A DNA stretch of 64,000 bases, from the NCBI RefSeq assembly GCF_004118285.1, contig NZ_SDHY01000001.1, forward strand, positions 620,001 to 684,000. The letters are read 5' to 3'. Shown here piece after piece: positions 7,988 to 16,695 of this stretch (position 1 is its first letter; every line of letters starts with the position of its first letter). The DNA comes from Aquirufa rosea (GTDB lineage: Bacteria > Bacteroidota > Bacteroidia > Cytophagales > Spirosomataceae). The translations under genes were made by a program, and so were the position numbers. The notes under the pieces are model-generated. The model was not told the origin of the DNA, ran no database searches, and saw only the letters and a list, made by a program, of their open reading frames with translations.

Positions 7988-8445
7988 TCAATCATAATCG
8001 ATTTCTGTAAGAGTATCAAAAATCTCATAAATAAGCCCAATATTCAATCCGCCTCTTGGGAGGAAGGGGTACTTTATATTATGCATAAATTTAAACGTGC
8101 AAAGAAAAAGGAATGTATCATTGATTTACAGGCTAAAAGTAGACCAAGTCAATTAGTCGCAAATTTTGGCATTCATTTCACTTCAAAGTAAAATTGATGC
8201 CCACTCCCACGCGTATATCCCCAGCGTTTGATTGGACTTATTCTCTATAATGGGTTATTCTACAAAATGATTAACTCGACTAAAGGCATGTCGCCAAGTT
8301 ACATCCCAAGAAGAATATGCATAACTAATCCCAAATCCATGACTAGGCTCATGAAAATTAGCTCCTGTTTCTAAACTACAAAAAGCTAAAAAAATTTTAT
8401 CACAAGGGTGAAAGCCATCAGCCTCAACATATGGAAGGTGGATAA
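7988..8445 (-). pseudogene. Decayed beta-barrel outer-membrane protein gene(s)
   Basis: The 746-bp stretch 7913-8658 holds no intact gene. On the minus strand I can translate fragments in different frames. About 8445-8260 gives VEADGFHPCDK..., then HGFGISYAYSSWDVTWRHAF and a stop after FVE. About 8222-8178 gives GDIRVGVGINFTLK-stop, a classic barrel C-terminus. About 8140-7988 gives FKFMHNIKYPFLPRGG and LNIGLIYEIFD before a stop. None has a credible start. The alternating hydrophobic pattern and terminal strand suggest a former porin-like gene broken by frameshifts, possibly two remnants. It lies just downstream of the intact small barrel gene at 8659-9228, to which I see no clear sequence match. 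Confidence 0.5.
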
Positions 8446-8658
8446 ATTAAACATGTACATGGGTATACAATTATAAATTTTGGGAACCCCAATCAACAAA
8501 AAGAGAATTTTATGTAAAATATTATAAATCAAGGATAGGCTAATTTAGCTGTAAATCAGGCCATCTAAATAATTTCTTAAAGGCCTTTATTGTTTGAATA
8601 GTATTAATGTGAACTTCAGAAAATCGTTTTTTTTTAATTTCTTGGCCATTTTTCCCAT

Positions 8659-9228
8659 TTAATCCATTCCTCCAAAGGAATAATTGATCCCAAAATTCAA
8701 GGAAATTCCATCCAAATTAGGCGCTTTTTTAACTGTATTAAATAAAGTCATCCTAGCCGCCTCAGCATTTAATGATATTCGATCTGTCATTTTGAGCTCT
8801 AACCCAATTCCCGCACTATATCCATATAAATTAAATATATCGGATGGATCTTTCATTTTACAACCTATGTGCTTAATCTCACTGGCTGCATACCCAAAGC
8901 CTCCAAATATATAGGGATTCATGGGATAATCTTTTACCTGAAGAAAAGTGTAAATGTATCGAACACCTAAAACTGTAGTGCGCTTATTGGGATCATTCTC
9001 AATCGGACCGGCAAATGCCTCCAATAATGCCGATTGATCAATTTTTGTTCTAAATATAACTCCTTGACATAAGGTAGTGTATTTATAACCAATGGCATGT
9101 TTGTACAATTGATTGGTATCTTGAGCCATACTAATCCAAGTAATGCTCATTGAAATAATTAAGTAAAAGATTTTAGTAGAGATTCTAGTACTTAATTTCT
9201 TAGTGGTTGGTAAACTTAAACACAACAT
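8659..9228 (-). CDS. Small outer-membrane beta-barrel protein
   Basis: A 189-residue protein whose N-terminal hydrophobic stretch (IFYLIISMSITWISMAQ) is a signal peptide ending at about residue 36. The rest alternates polar and hydrophobic residues as in an 8-stranded barrel: VLGVRYIYTFL, YIFGGFGYAASE, GYSAGIGLELKMTDRISLNAE, and a C-terminal strand SLNFGINYSF. It resembles the outer-membrane protein beta-barrel family (OmpW/OmpX-like size). The signal is unusually far from the chosen start, so a start further in is possible. It stands alone between gene debris and the AraC-type regulator. Ligand or function cannot be told. Confidence 0.7.
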   Translation of the reverse strand: MLCLSLPTTKKLSTRISTKIFYLIISMSITWISMAQDTNQLYKHAIGYKYTTLCQGVIFRTKIDQSALLEAFAGPIENDPNKRTTVLGVRYIYTFLQVKDYPMNPYIFGGFGYAASEIKHIGCKMKDPSDIFNLYGYSAGIGLELKMTDRISLNAEAARMTLFNTVKKAPNLDGISLNFGINYSFGGMD

Positions 9229-9354
9229 AAAGGGTCATAAAATTGGACCACTCAGGGCCCTTAGTGAAACATTTTTTTCATTTTATCAGATTTAAACATT
9301 AATAATAGAAACCACAGTTGTTTTTGATATGTCGGATTTTTACAATCCTATTTT

Positions 9355-10539
9355 TTAATTTCTCTTCAATTTTAAAAGATATTCATAAACACTTATTCCC
9401 TCCTCTTCTACAAAAGCCCTATTTAAACTCTGTAATGAACTGTATCCAGATTGCACTGCCACAGTTTCCAAACTGATATCCTCCTCATTTTTAAGCAAGT
9501 TTTTGGCATATTCAATTCTCAATTGACTTCTGAGAGCCGTAAACTTCGACTTAATGATGTAATTGAAACAGTAATAAATATGGTGTTTGGGTAGTTCTAA
9601 TTTAACCGACAAGATGTCTACGTTAAACTCAGGATCCAAATACCACTTTTCATTATGAATACTATCCAAAATTCGTATTGCATCCTCTTTTAGTGGATCG
9701 TCAGATTTATTTACATACTTATAAATTTCACCTGCATTTAAATAATGATCAAAAGACTTACGCTTCTTTTTAACAATGGGTATACCATATAAAACTTGAG
9801 GAAAAATGACAATTAGCAGTGGAATCATCAAGAAAAACAGCATCACAATCAAGGTCAAAGGAGAATGCAAAACTGTTTCTTTGGGAATATTGGGTGTATT
9901 GATAAATACCAAGGCTCCTAATAGATAACTCAAAGCAGCAAATGATACAACAATCAGCAATAGAACCAACCATTTCCTCATCAATTGACGATGGCTATCT
10001 GGTAGTGCATTACGATAAAGCTCACCACTATGTTCTCTATATAGACGAATGATTAATATGACATACAGAATCATGAATATTGGCCGACCAATCATATTGA
10101 AATTACTTGGATATAACCAGCCTAAATTCAAGGATTTCAGATAATTGGGATCAGCCAAAATCCGGTTAGCCAATTCTAGGGATTCATCCCAGGGCTTGAG
10201 GTAACTAGGAAATATATTGATAAAAGCAATCAGAAATGGGATAAAATGAACCAAGTCACTTTTTTGAATTTTAGAATTATCCAAAATAGTTCCTCTGAAA
10301 TAAAAATATAAAAATGGCCCAATCAGGTAATAGGTAGGAATATTATAAACCCCCATAAAAACCAACATGGTAGGTGAGTTATTAGCAAATAAACTATAAT
10401 GCAGTAATCCAAATAAAGCAATAATGATTAATACACCAGACAAATAAATAGTATTCCGATTTACTCTGAAATTAAATACTGCCAAGACTAGTGAAACCAC
10501 TAGTTTGAAAAGTACCATAAAAATGAGCATACCATCCAT
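9355..10539 (-). CDS. AraC-family regulator with seven-helix membrane domain
   Basis: A 394-residue protein with about seven transmembrane segments in residues 1-245 (for example TIYLSGVLIIIALFGLLHYS and WLVLLLIVVSFAALSYLLGA) and a C-terminal AraC/XylS helix-turn-helix domain in the last 100 residues (RIEYAKNLLKNEEDISLETV, SGYSSLQSLNRAFVEEEGIS). This layout is common in Bacteroidota and suggests a membrane sensor that binds DNA directly. It lies on the same strand as the receptor gene 385 bp upstream and the small barrel gene downstream, so control of envelope genes nearby is possible but unproven. Confidence 0.85.
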   Translation of the reverse strand: MDGMLIFMVLFKLVVSLVLAVFNFRVNRNTIYLSGVLIIIALFGLLHYSLFANNSPTMLVFMGVYNIPTYYLIGPFLYFYFRGTILDNSKIQKSDLVHFIPFLIAFINIFPSYLKPWDESLELANRILADPNYLKSLNLGWLYPSNFNMIGRPIFMILYVILIIRLYREHSGELYRNALPDSHRQLMRKWLVLLLIVVSFAALSYLLGALVFINTPNIPKETVLHSPLTLIVMLFFLMIPLLIVIFPQVLYGIPIVKKKRKSFDHYLNAGEIYKYVNKSDDPLKEDAIRILDSIHNEKWYLDPEFNVDILSVKLELPKHHIYYCFNYIIKSKFTALRSQLRIEYAKNLLKNEEDISLETVAVQSGYSSLQSLNRAFVEEEGISVYEYLLKLKRN

Positions 10540-10924
10540 ATATTCTACCTATTCGGTTATCAATTTAAACCCGAAAATTACCCATGATTAAGGATTATTC
10601 TTTTCAGGAATACACATTAGTTTTTAGCTAGAACAACAGGAGTAAAACAGGCAAGATCTTGAAATTGAGAATCAATAGAAGATTCAAAAAACTTATTTCA
10701 AATTGAGAACACGGAGTAAAAATTACAACCCCAATTCAAATTACCTTTGCATTTATTTGTCAAAATTAATGCAGAATCCTTTATTAGACTAATTTTAAAT
10801 AATGATTTTAATCAATTTTAAAATATAATGGCTAATAATTAAAGCATGAATCATTCTTTTCAACTTTGTAAAGAATTTATTCACGAAAATACTAGGACAA
10901 ATTAATATTGCCTATCCTAAAAAT
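10540..10924. other. AT-rich intergenic region, no gene seen
   Basis: This 385-bp stretch separates the receptor gene from the AraC-type regulator, both on the minus strand. I see no open frame of note, no RNA gene and no clear terminator hairpin. It presumably holds the regulator's promoter. Confidence 0.5.
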
Positions 10925-13384
10925 TTAAAATTCCCTTTCTCCAAACTCACTGGTGGGCAATTTTGATTTCTTTTCTGAAGATTTAAAATTATAGCTTAAA
11001 TTCAACATGATAATATTTCGCTCCTGTATGTAATTAGTTGTTGTATAAAAATTCCTCCCCCAAGTCGAAATACTCTGTTCATTTACCTTCATATTTCCCA
11101 AAGCAGCATTTTGCCAAAGGACAGTTAAAAATAATTTATTGTCAAAAAGAACCTTCTTTACCGAAAAATTAGGCTGATAAAATCTGGAATCGATTCCTTG
11201 CGCTGTGTTTTTGGCCGATAAATAGGACAAATTAAACTGGGTAGACAAGCTATTATTGATTTGATAACTAATGTTGGAGTTAATGGAATACACCGTACCC
11301 GTGGAATTCACGGCCACCGAATTATTGAAAATCTCTCCATTAATTTTTAAACTGTAGACATTTCCGCCTAAGAAGATTTTCAGCTTATTAATCAGATTTA
11401 AGGTTAATCCCAATTCAGAGCCCCAGAGACTAGCCTTGCCGGCATTGGTATAAATTCGGTTAAGTATGGTATCATTGTAAATACTATTTACACGATTCAC
11501 GATATTATCAATTTGCTGAGTGTATAAATTGATGTACAAAGAGGCTTTTTTAAAATCCTTAGTCACTCCTGTCTCAATAATCCCCACAAACTCAGGCTTG
11601 ATATTTGGATCTCCCTGTTCCAATGTCTCGCTATGTTCCCTTTCTGGATACGGATTTAACTCATTGTTGGTAGAACGCTGTACCCTTCGACTATAGGCCA
11701 ATTTTATACTTAAATCATCCTTCATATGGTACATCAAGTTGGCAGAAGGAAATAAATTAGAAAGATCCAAAATAGCTGAATTTGCCAATTTATCTGCCTT
11801 AAACTCTCTAAAGGCATTCTCATAGCGTAGACCTGTCGAAAACTCTAATTTTTGATATACTCCCGCATATTGAGCATAAAGACCATGAATTCGGTTGACC
11901 ACTTCGATATTGGCAGAGAAGGATGGATTAAAAACTAATGAAGTAAAATTACCCGCCTTTTCAAAGTAGTTAAACATGCCCTTCTGTAGCTGGTAGCGAT
12001 ATTGATAACCTATCGACAATTTACCTATGCCTATTGTTTTATCGTAATCAAATTTAAAGCGATATGCATCCAATGGATTTCTGCCAGTGTTGAGCGTATA
12101 TTGAAGCGTATCTGCATAATTCTTTATATTCAAGTTCCTATTTTTAGTATATCCGTCAATCATGGCATATTCATAAAGACCAGAAACGGATATGCTAGAT
12201 TTATCTTGAAATCGATGCGTATAGTCCAAATTATAGACTCTAAATGAACCTGATTTCAAGACTAGGTTCGCATTATAGTAATTAGCCCGACCAATCACGG
12301 AATTAGTCAACAAGTCTGTTTTAACATTATTGTAGGTAATATCTGCCGTGCGGTATTGCTCACGTTCTCCCAAATAAACGCCTAAAACCCAATCATCCTG
12401 AGTGCTAGGTGAATATATGATAGAAGTTCTAAGGCCATAATTATCCCGCTTGAAACTTCGTTCTCCTTCACTGGGGAAGCTGGTGTAAATATTGTTTATG
12501 GTAGTATTCACATCACCTACCCTCCTACCGGCAATATCGTTTTTAAGGTAATTCAATGAAGTCGAGATATCCCATTTCCCCATTCGGTAATTGGTAGAAA
12601 AATCAATTCCATACCTGTAAGGCTCTGATGCATTGAGATATTGTTTCAAGCGAGGAAGGCCATATTGCAGATTTCCCGACAAAGACCAGCCATCATTGCT
12701 GCCTTTTTTGGTTACTATATTGATGATACCCGCTTTTCCATCAGCATCATATTTTGCTGAAGGAGCTGTAATCATTTCAATTCTTTCGATGGAATTGGCG
12801 GTAATTTGAGATAGAATTGTGGTTGCATCCACTTGAGTAGGTTTCCCATTGATCAAAATCAAAAAACCTTTGGAGCCCCTCATAGAAAGCTCGCCCTCTG
12901 CATTGACCATGATGGAAGGAATATTCCTCAATACATCAGTAGCTGTCCCACCTTTTGCCACTTCAAACTGATCGGCCTTAAAAATCTGTTTTTCCAGTGT
13001 TGCTATCACATTGGGCTTATTACTGGTTACGCTAACGGACTCAAGCATCTGATTTTGAGGAACTAAACTAATAATTCCCAAATCAAGCTGAGGAGATGCG
13101 TCATTCATATTGATTTCCAAATACTTGGTTCTATATCCTACGTATTCAATCCTAATGATATATTTATCTTCCCGCACATCCTTTAATTCAAATATTCCCT
13201 TTTCGTCAGCGATAAGGCCTTTTACCTGATTCGATTGGCTCTTAGATTCCAGACGGATGGTGGCAAAGGATAGGGGTTCGGAACTCAATGAATCGATCAA
13301 TTTCCCTTGGATCCGATTTTCCTTTTGGGATAATCCTAAAAATGATGTGAAAAGAAAGGCTAGACTGAGTACATAATTTTTCAT
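10925..13384 (-). CDS. TonB-dependent-receptor-like outer membrane protein with carboxypeptidase-like N domain
   Basis: An 819-residue outer-membrane protein. After the signal peptide (LSLAFLFTSFLGLSQK) comes a CarboxypepD_reg-like domain (about 25-110: IQGKLIDSLSSEPLSFATIR ... YRTKYLEINM). A plug domain follows (about 125-215: GGTATDVLRNIPSIMVNAEG ... IERIEMITAPSAKYDADGKA), then a large beta barrel ending LNLSYNF plus a short charged tail. It matches the 'outer membrane beta-barrel family' TonB-receptor relatives of Bacteroidota. No SusD partner lies beside it, so it is not a standard SusCD glycan system. The ATG at 13384 is preferred to a TTG one codon upstream. The substrate is unknown. 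Confidence 0.88.
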   Translation of the reverse strand: MKNYVLSLAFLFTSFLGLSQKENRIQGKLIDSLSSEPLSFATIRLESKSQSNQVKGLIADEKGIFELKDVREDKYIIRIEYVGYRTKYLEINMNDASPQLDLGIISLVPQNQMLESVSVTSNKPNVIATLEKQIFKADQFEVAKGGTATDVLRNIPSIMVNAEGELSMRGSKGFLILINGKPTQVDATTILSQITANSIERIEMITAPSAKYDADGKAGIINIVTKKGSNDGWSLSGNLQYGLPRLKQYLNASEPYRYGIDFSTNYRMGKWDISTSLNYLKNDIAGRRVGDVNTTINNIYTSFPSEGERSFKRDNYGLRTSIIYSPSTQDDWVLGVYLGEREQYRTADITYNNVKTDLLTNSVIGRANYYNANLVLKSGSFRVYNLDYTHRFQDKSSISVSGLYEYAMIDGYTKNRNLNIKNYADTLQYTLNTGRNPLDAYRFKFDYDKTIGIGKLSIGYQYRYQLQKGMFNYFEKAGNFTSLVFNPSFSANIEVVNRIHGLYAQYAGVYQKLEFSTGLRYENAFREFKADKLANSAILDLSNLFPSANLMYHMKDDLSIKLAYSRRVQRSTNNELNPYPEREHSETLEQGDPNIKPEFVGIIETGVTKDFKKASLYINLYTQQIDNIVNRVNSIYNDTILNRIYTNAGKASLWGSELGLTLNLINKLKIFLGGNVYSLKINGEIFNNSVAVNSTGTVYSINSNISYQINNSLSTQFNLSYLSAKNTAQGIDSRFYQPNFSVKKVLFDNKLFLTVLWQNAALGNMKVNEQSISTWGRNFYTTTNYIQERNIIMLNLSYNFKSSEKKSKLPTSEFGEREF

Positions 13385-13554
13385 CAACGAAATTTAACAG
13401 TTAATTAGGCTCTCCTTAGCCTTAATTGTAGGGAGAAAGAAAGCTCCATTGTTTATTTGCTTGATATTGAAATGGTATCTAAATCTTTTAAAAAATGTCA
13501 GACAAAGCCATAGCATCCATATAAAAAAGAATAAAAATTCTTTATAACTAAAAC

Positions 13555-13589
13555 AAAAAAGTCTGCCAATTGAATATTAGCAGACTTTT
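13555..13589 (-). terminator. Rho-independent terminator after tRNA-Arg(ACG)
   Basis: On the minus strand an 8-bp stem (AAGTCTGC / GCAGACTT) around a 13-nt loop is followed by a T-run, nine bases beyond the encoded CCA end of the tRNA. The arms carry A/T runs on both sides, so it could act in either direction. Confidence 0.75.
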
Positions 13590-13597
13590 GATTCATT

Positions 13598-13674
13598 TGG
13601 TGGTCGCGTAGGGATTCGAACCCCAAACCTTCTCATCCGTAGTGAGATGCTCTATCCAGTTGAGCTACGCAACC
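13598..13674 (-). tRNA. tRNA-Arg(ACG)
   Basis: The minus strand folds into a full cloverleaf: acceptor GGTTGCG/CGCGACC (one G-T pair), D stem GCTC/GAGC, anticodon stem TCTCA/TGAGA with loop CTACGGA (anticodon ACG, arginine CGN), T arm TGGGG-TTCGAAT-CCCTA, discriminator A. CCA is encoded in the gene (complement of 13598-13600). A34 would be edited to inosine by TadA to read CGU/CGC/CGA. Confidence 0.96.
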
Positions 13675-13759
13675 ATTTCCCAATCGGGACTGCAAAGGTA
13701 GAATTTCTTTGGGAATATGAAAAGATATTGCCGAAAAAAAATCAATTTAATCCCATTAT

Positions 13760-14539
13760 TTACTTCCCCATGAACTTAGGAGGGCGTTTTTCCAAAAATG
13801 ATTTGACACCCTCTTGGAAATCCTTGGAATATCCTGCCTCTCTTTGGGCATGTGCCTCCATCTCTAAAACTGTCGCTAAATCAGGCTGGTATGCCTTCTG
13901 CAACTCTCTCTTCATCAGGGCGATAGCTAAAGTCGGTCGACGAGCAAAATCCATTACAATTTCCTGTAATCGTGACTCCCATTGCTCTTCTGCAACAACA
14001 TCTGCCACCAAACCCATCTCTTTAGCCTCTTGAGCACTAAATTTTTTAGCGGTGGAAGCTAACTCAAATGCCTTGTGATATCCCAATGATTGCATTAAAA
14101 ATGCCGTACTTCCCGCGTCTAAAGTCAAACCTATTTGAACAAATAACTCGGCAAAATAAGCAGAATCTTTAGCCACCAAATAATCACAAGCCAATGCCAA
14201 TGAACATCCAGCTCCAGCTGCAGGACCATTGATAGCCCCAATCACCGGCTTATCTAAATTCCTCAAGGCCAAAATCATGGGATTATATGTTGCTCGTAAA
14301 ACAGCTCCCAAATCCGAATCACTAGTACCTGATTTTAAATCCGCTCCCGAACAAAAAGCCTTGCCCTCACCTGTAATGACCAACACACGAACTTCATCAG
14401 ATATTTTGGCCCTCTCCGCGACATACCTGATTTCATGAATTAATCCCGCATTTAGGGCATTATACACCTCCGGACGATTCAAACGAATAGTCCAAATTCC
14501 CTGGTGTTGACTGAGGTTGAGAAAATGGTAGGAAGACAT
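13760..14539 (-). CDS. Enoyl-CoA hydratase/isomerase, PaaG-like
   Basis: A 259-residue crotonase-fold protein. The oxyanion hole is formed by FCSGADL (about 62-68) and GPAAGAGCSLAL (about 105). Asp in LTLDAGST (about 138) aligns with the catalytic Asp of PaaG (oxepin-CoA-forming isomerase), and the C-terminus QREAGYSKDFQEGVKSFLEK matches the PaaG ending. The usual second glutamate of classical enoyl-CoA hydratases is not obvious. It could therefore be a ring 1,2-epoxyphenylacetyl-CoA isomerase or a general delta3-delta2 enoyl-CoA isomerase. No other phenylacetate genes are nearby, so the pathway is uncertain. Confidence 0.85.
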   Translation of the reverse strand: MSSYHFLNLSQHQGIWTIRLNRPEVYNALNAGLIHEIRYVAERAKISDEVRVLVITGEGKAFCSGADLKSGTSDSDLGAVLRATYNPMILALRNLDKPVIGAINGPAAGAGCSLALACDYLVAKDSAYFAELFVQIGLTLDAGSTAFLMQSLGYHKAFELASTAKKFSAQEAKEMGLVADVVAEEQWESRLQEIVMDFARRPTLAIALMKRELQKAYQPDLATVLEMEAHAQREAGYSKDFQEGVKSFLEKRPPKFMGK

Positions 14540-14549
14540 GGGGAAAGGT

Positions 14550-14590
14550 TAAATGGTGAATTGGAAATTATGAATGGTGAATTATGAATG
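14550..14590. repeat. AT-rich degenerate repeat (GGTGAATT / ATGAAT units)
   Basis: Short repeated units AATGGTGAATT and ATTATGAATGGTGAA flank the 3' side of the four-helix-bundle gene. Related ATTCACCATTT units occur on its other side (about 15068-15092) and at 49414-49480. They look like drifting intergenic repeats rather than coding sequence. Confidence 0.6.
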
Positions 14591-14591
14591 C

Positions 14592-14960
14592 CTATTTGTA
14601 AGCTGACAAATTATGTTTAACTGTTATAATAATTCGAGATATAATTCTTAAAATCTCATCACTTTCAGACATTAATTTAGCAAATCGACTGTCCTCTAAA
14701 TAACCAATTTCATTCAATAATTCCAACCCATATATGGTTTCATTTATTTCCTTTTGAGCAATTGACATTTTATGTTTAAAATCAGCTTTTGATTCTGCAT
14801 GTTCCGCTTCTCTAATTATTGCGCCAACTGCTGTTCCGCTTCTTAATATTTGCTTGGATAAAACAAACTCATTTCTCTCTTTGACAAGAAATTGATACAA
14901 ATTCCATATTTGAATTGCGAAATAAAATGATTTTGATTTGATTACATTTTTATGTCCCAC
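14592..14960 (-). CDS. Four-helix-bundle protein (23S rRNA intervening-sequence protein family)
   Basis: A 122-residue protein of the family first seen in insertions within 23S rRNA genes and related to the Avd fold. Recognisable features are FYFAIQIWNLYQFLVKERNE, LSKQILRSGTAVGAIIREAE and MSIAQKEINETIYGLELLNE. It is helical throughout with no enzyme motif. The start is GTG at 14960; no ATG is available upstream before a stop. Here it stands alone, not inside rRNA, and is bounded on both sides by AT-rich repeats, as is common for this family in Bacteroidota. Molecular role is unknown; nucleic-acid binding has been proposed for relatives. Confidence 0.88.
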   Translation of the reverse strand: MGHKNVIKSKSFYFAIQIWNLYQFLVKERNEFVLSKQILRSGTAVGAIIREAEHAESKADFKHKMSIAQKEINETIYGLELLNEIGYLEDSRFAKLMSESDEILRIISRIIITVKHNLSAYK

Positions 14961-15092
14961 CTGATAAATTTATTTTACCAAATCTACATTTCTACCCATG
15001 CAATATCATGCAACCCATTAGTTTATCAAATAATTGTTTAACATTTCATTTCGAATTCCTCCTACATTCACCATTTACCATTTACCATTTAA

Positions 15093-16532
15093 TTATAATT
15101 TCCTCCTCAACCTCGCCACAGGGATTCCTAATTGCTCTCGGTATTTGGCAACTGTTCTTCTTTTAACGACAAAACCCCGCTCAGCTAAGAGATTTTCTAA
15201 TATTTCATCGGGATATGGTTCTTGACTAGGCTCTTGTTCGATGATTTCTCTCAAAATATTTTTCACTTCACGGGTAGAAACATCCTCTCCTGATTCATGG
15301 CTAATCCCCTCTGAGAAAAAGTATTTCAAAGGATAAATACCGAAATCTGTCTGTACCGATTTGGCTGAAACCACCCGAGAAACAGTAGACACGTCCATAT
15401 CAATTAAGGCTGCCACATCCTTCATCTTCATGGGTTTCAAGCTTGCATCATCTCCCGTCAGAAAAAAGTCATATTGCTGAGAAACAATACTTTGCATGGT
15501 TTTCAACAAGGTACCCTGTCGCTGCTGTATAGCTTGAATAAACCAAGAAGCAGCATCTAATTTATGCTTGATAAAAGTAACTGCCTCTTTAACTTCCTTC
15601 TGCTGTTTGTTCCCCTGATTGTAGGTCTGAAGCATTTCCTGAAAGGATTTACTTACCCGCAATTCAGGAGCGTTTTTACCATTTAACTTAATATCCAATT
15701 TGCCTGATTGGTTTGTAACCACAAAATCTGGCTGTAAATAAGGCACCCAATTACCTCCTTCAGACCCTCCTGGCTTGGGATTTAAACGCTTAATCAACTG
15801 AACAGCCTTCTTCAAATCAGCTTCATCTACGCCCAATTTCTGTTGCAATTGAGCAAAGTGCATTTTTGAAAATTCCTCAAAAAACTCATCAATCAAGCGT
15901 ATAGCCAATAAACAGGTAGGATTATCAGACTCCCTTCGGTGCAATTGAATCGATAGACATTCTTGCAGGTCTCTCGCACCAATCCCTGCGGGATCTAGGG
16001 TTTGAATTTTCTTTAAAACCACCTCCACTTCCTGGGCATCCGTAATAAAACCCTGAGTAAAAGCTAAATCATTGACAATACTTTCAATATTTCTTCTCAA
16101 ATAACCATCCTCTTCCAAAGAACCAATGAGTTGCTGAGCAATCAGCTCTTCCCGCTCATCTTTGACCACAAATCCAATTTGCATCAGTAAATATTCTTCC
16201 GCACTGGAAACCGTCGCCATGGGTCTTTCTGGACTCTCTTCATTAGGATCATAAGAATCACCCGCCATTTTGTACCCTGCATAATCATCCTGCAAATAAT
16301 CCCCCACTTCCAATTCTTCTCGCTCCCAATCATCCACTGTCTCTCTTTCTTGCTCATCCAACTCATCGGAATCATTTATTTCTAGGCCTTCCTCTAATGC
16401 CGGATTTTCCTCCAATTCCTCTTCAATCCTGGCCGCCAATTCGGCAGTAGGTATTTGAAGCAATTTCACAAATTGAATTTGTTGAGGAGAAAGCCGCTGT
16501 TGCTGAGAAATTTTTAGTGATAATCCCTGCAT
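15093..16532 (-). CDS. rpoN: RNA polymerase sigma-54 factor
   Basis: A 479-residue sigma-54. Region I is the Gln/Leu-rich start (QQQRLSPQQIQFVKLLQIPT), followed by an acidic region II (about 48-100, many Glu/Asp). Next come the core-binding domain (LDPAGIGARDLQECLSIQL), the helix-turn-helix region (MDVSTVSRVVSAKSVQTDFG), and the RpoN box near the C-terminus (RRTVAKYREQLGIP, one change from the classical ARRTVAKYRE). It directs transcription from -24/-12 promoters with enhancer-binding proteins. It faces asnS across a 163-bp region, an arrangement often seen in Bacteroidota. Confidence 0.97.
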   Translation of the reverse strand: MQGLSLKISQQQRLSPQQIQFVKLLQIPTAELAARIEEELEENPALEEGLEINDSDELDEQERETVDDWEREELEVGDYLQDDYAGYKMAGDSYDPNEESPERPMATVSSAEEYLLMQIGFVVKDEREELIAQQLIGSLEEDGYLRRNIESIVNDLAFTQGFITDAQEVEVVLKKIQTLDPAGIGARDLQECLSIQLHRRESDNPTCLLAIRLIDEFFEEFSKMHFAQLQQKLGVDEADLKKAVQLIKRLNPKPGGSEGGNWVPYLQPDFVVTNQSGKLDIKLNGKNAPELRVSKSFQEMLQTYNQGNKQQKEVKEAVTFIKHKLDAASWFIQAIQQRQGTLLKTMQSIVSQQYDFFLTGDDASLKPMKMKDVAALIDMDVSTVSRVVSAKSVQTDFGIYPLKYFFSEGISHESGEDVSTREVKNILREIIEQEPSQEPYPDEILENLLAERGFVVKRRTVAKYREQLGIPVARLRRKL

Positions 16533-16630
16533 ATATTGAATCTAATGTACAAATATACATGGATTTGATGGGCGGTTTTTAAAAATACTTGTAATTCATA
16601 AATAAATACAATTATTCCGTTTTTTGTACG

Positions 16631-16638
16631 TAATTTTG
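16631..16638 (+). promoter_or_regulatory. Candidate -7 box (TAATTTTG) for asnS
   Basis: TAATTTTG fits the Bacteroidota -7 consensus TAnnTTTG and lies 58 bases before the asnS start. No clear -33 TTTG at the usual spacing was seen, so support is partial. Confidence 0.35.
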
Positions 16639-16695
16639 GGACTAGTTTGCCCTAAAGGAGGGCCAAATTGACCATCAAATTGACCATCAATTTAT

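Noticed and set aside
7940-7995. Possible tRNA-like stretch (GTTGTAGAGCAGG, AGATTCAATC)
   Set aside because: No acceptor or anticodon stem could be paired; it only resembles tRNA segments.
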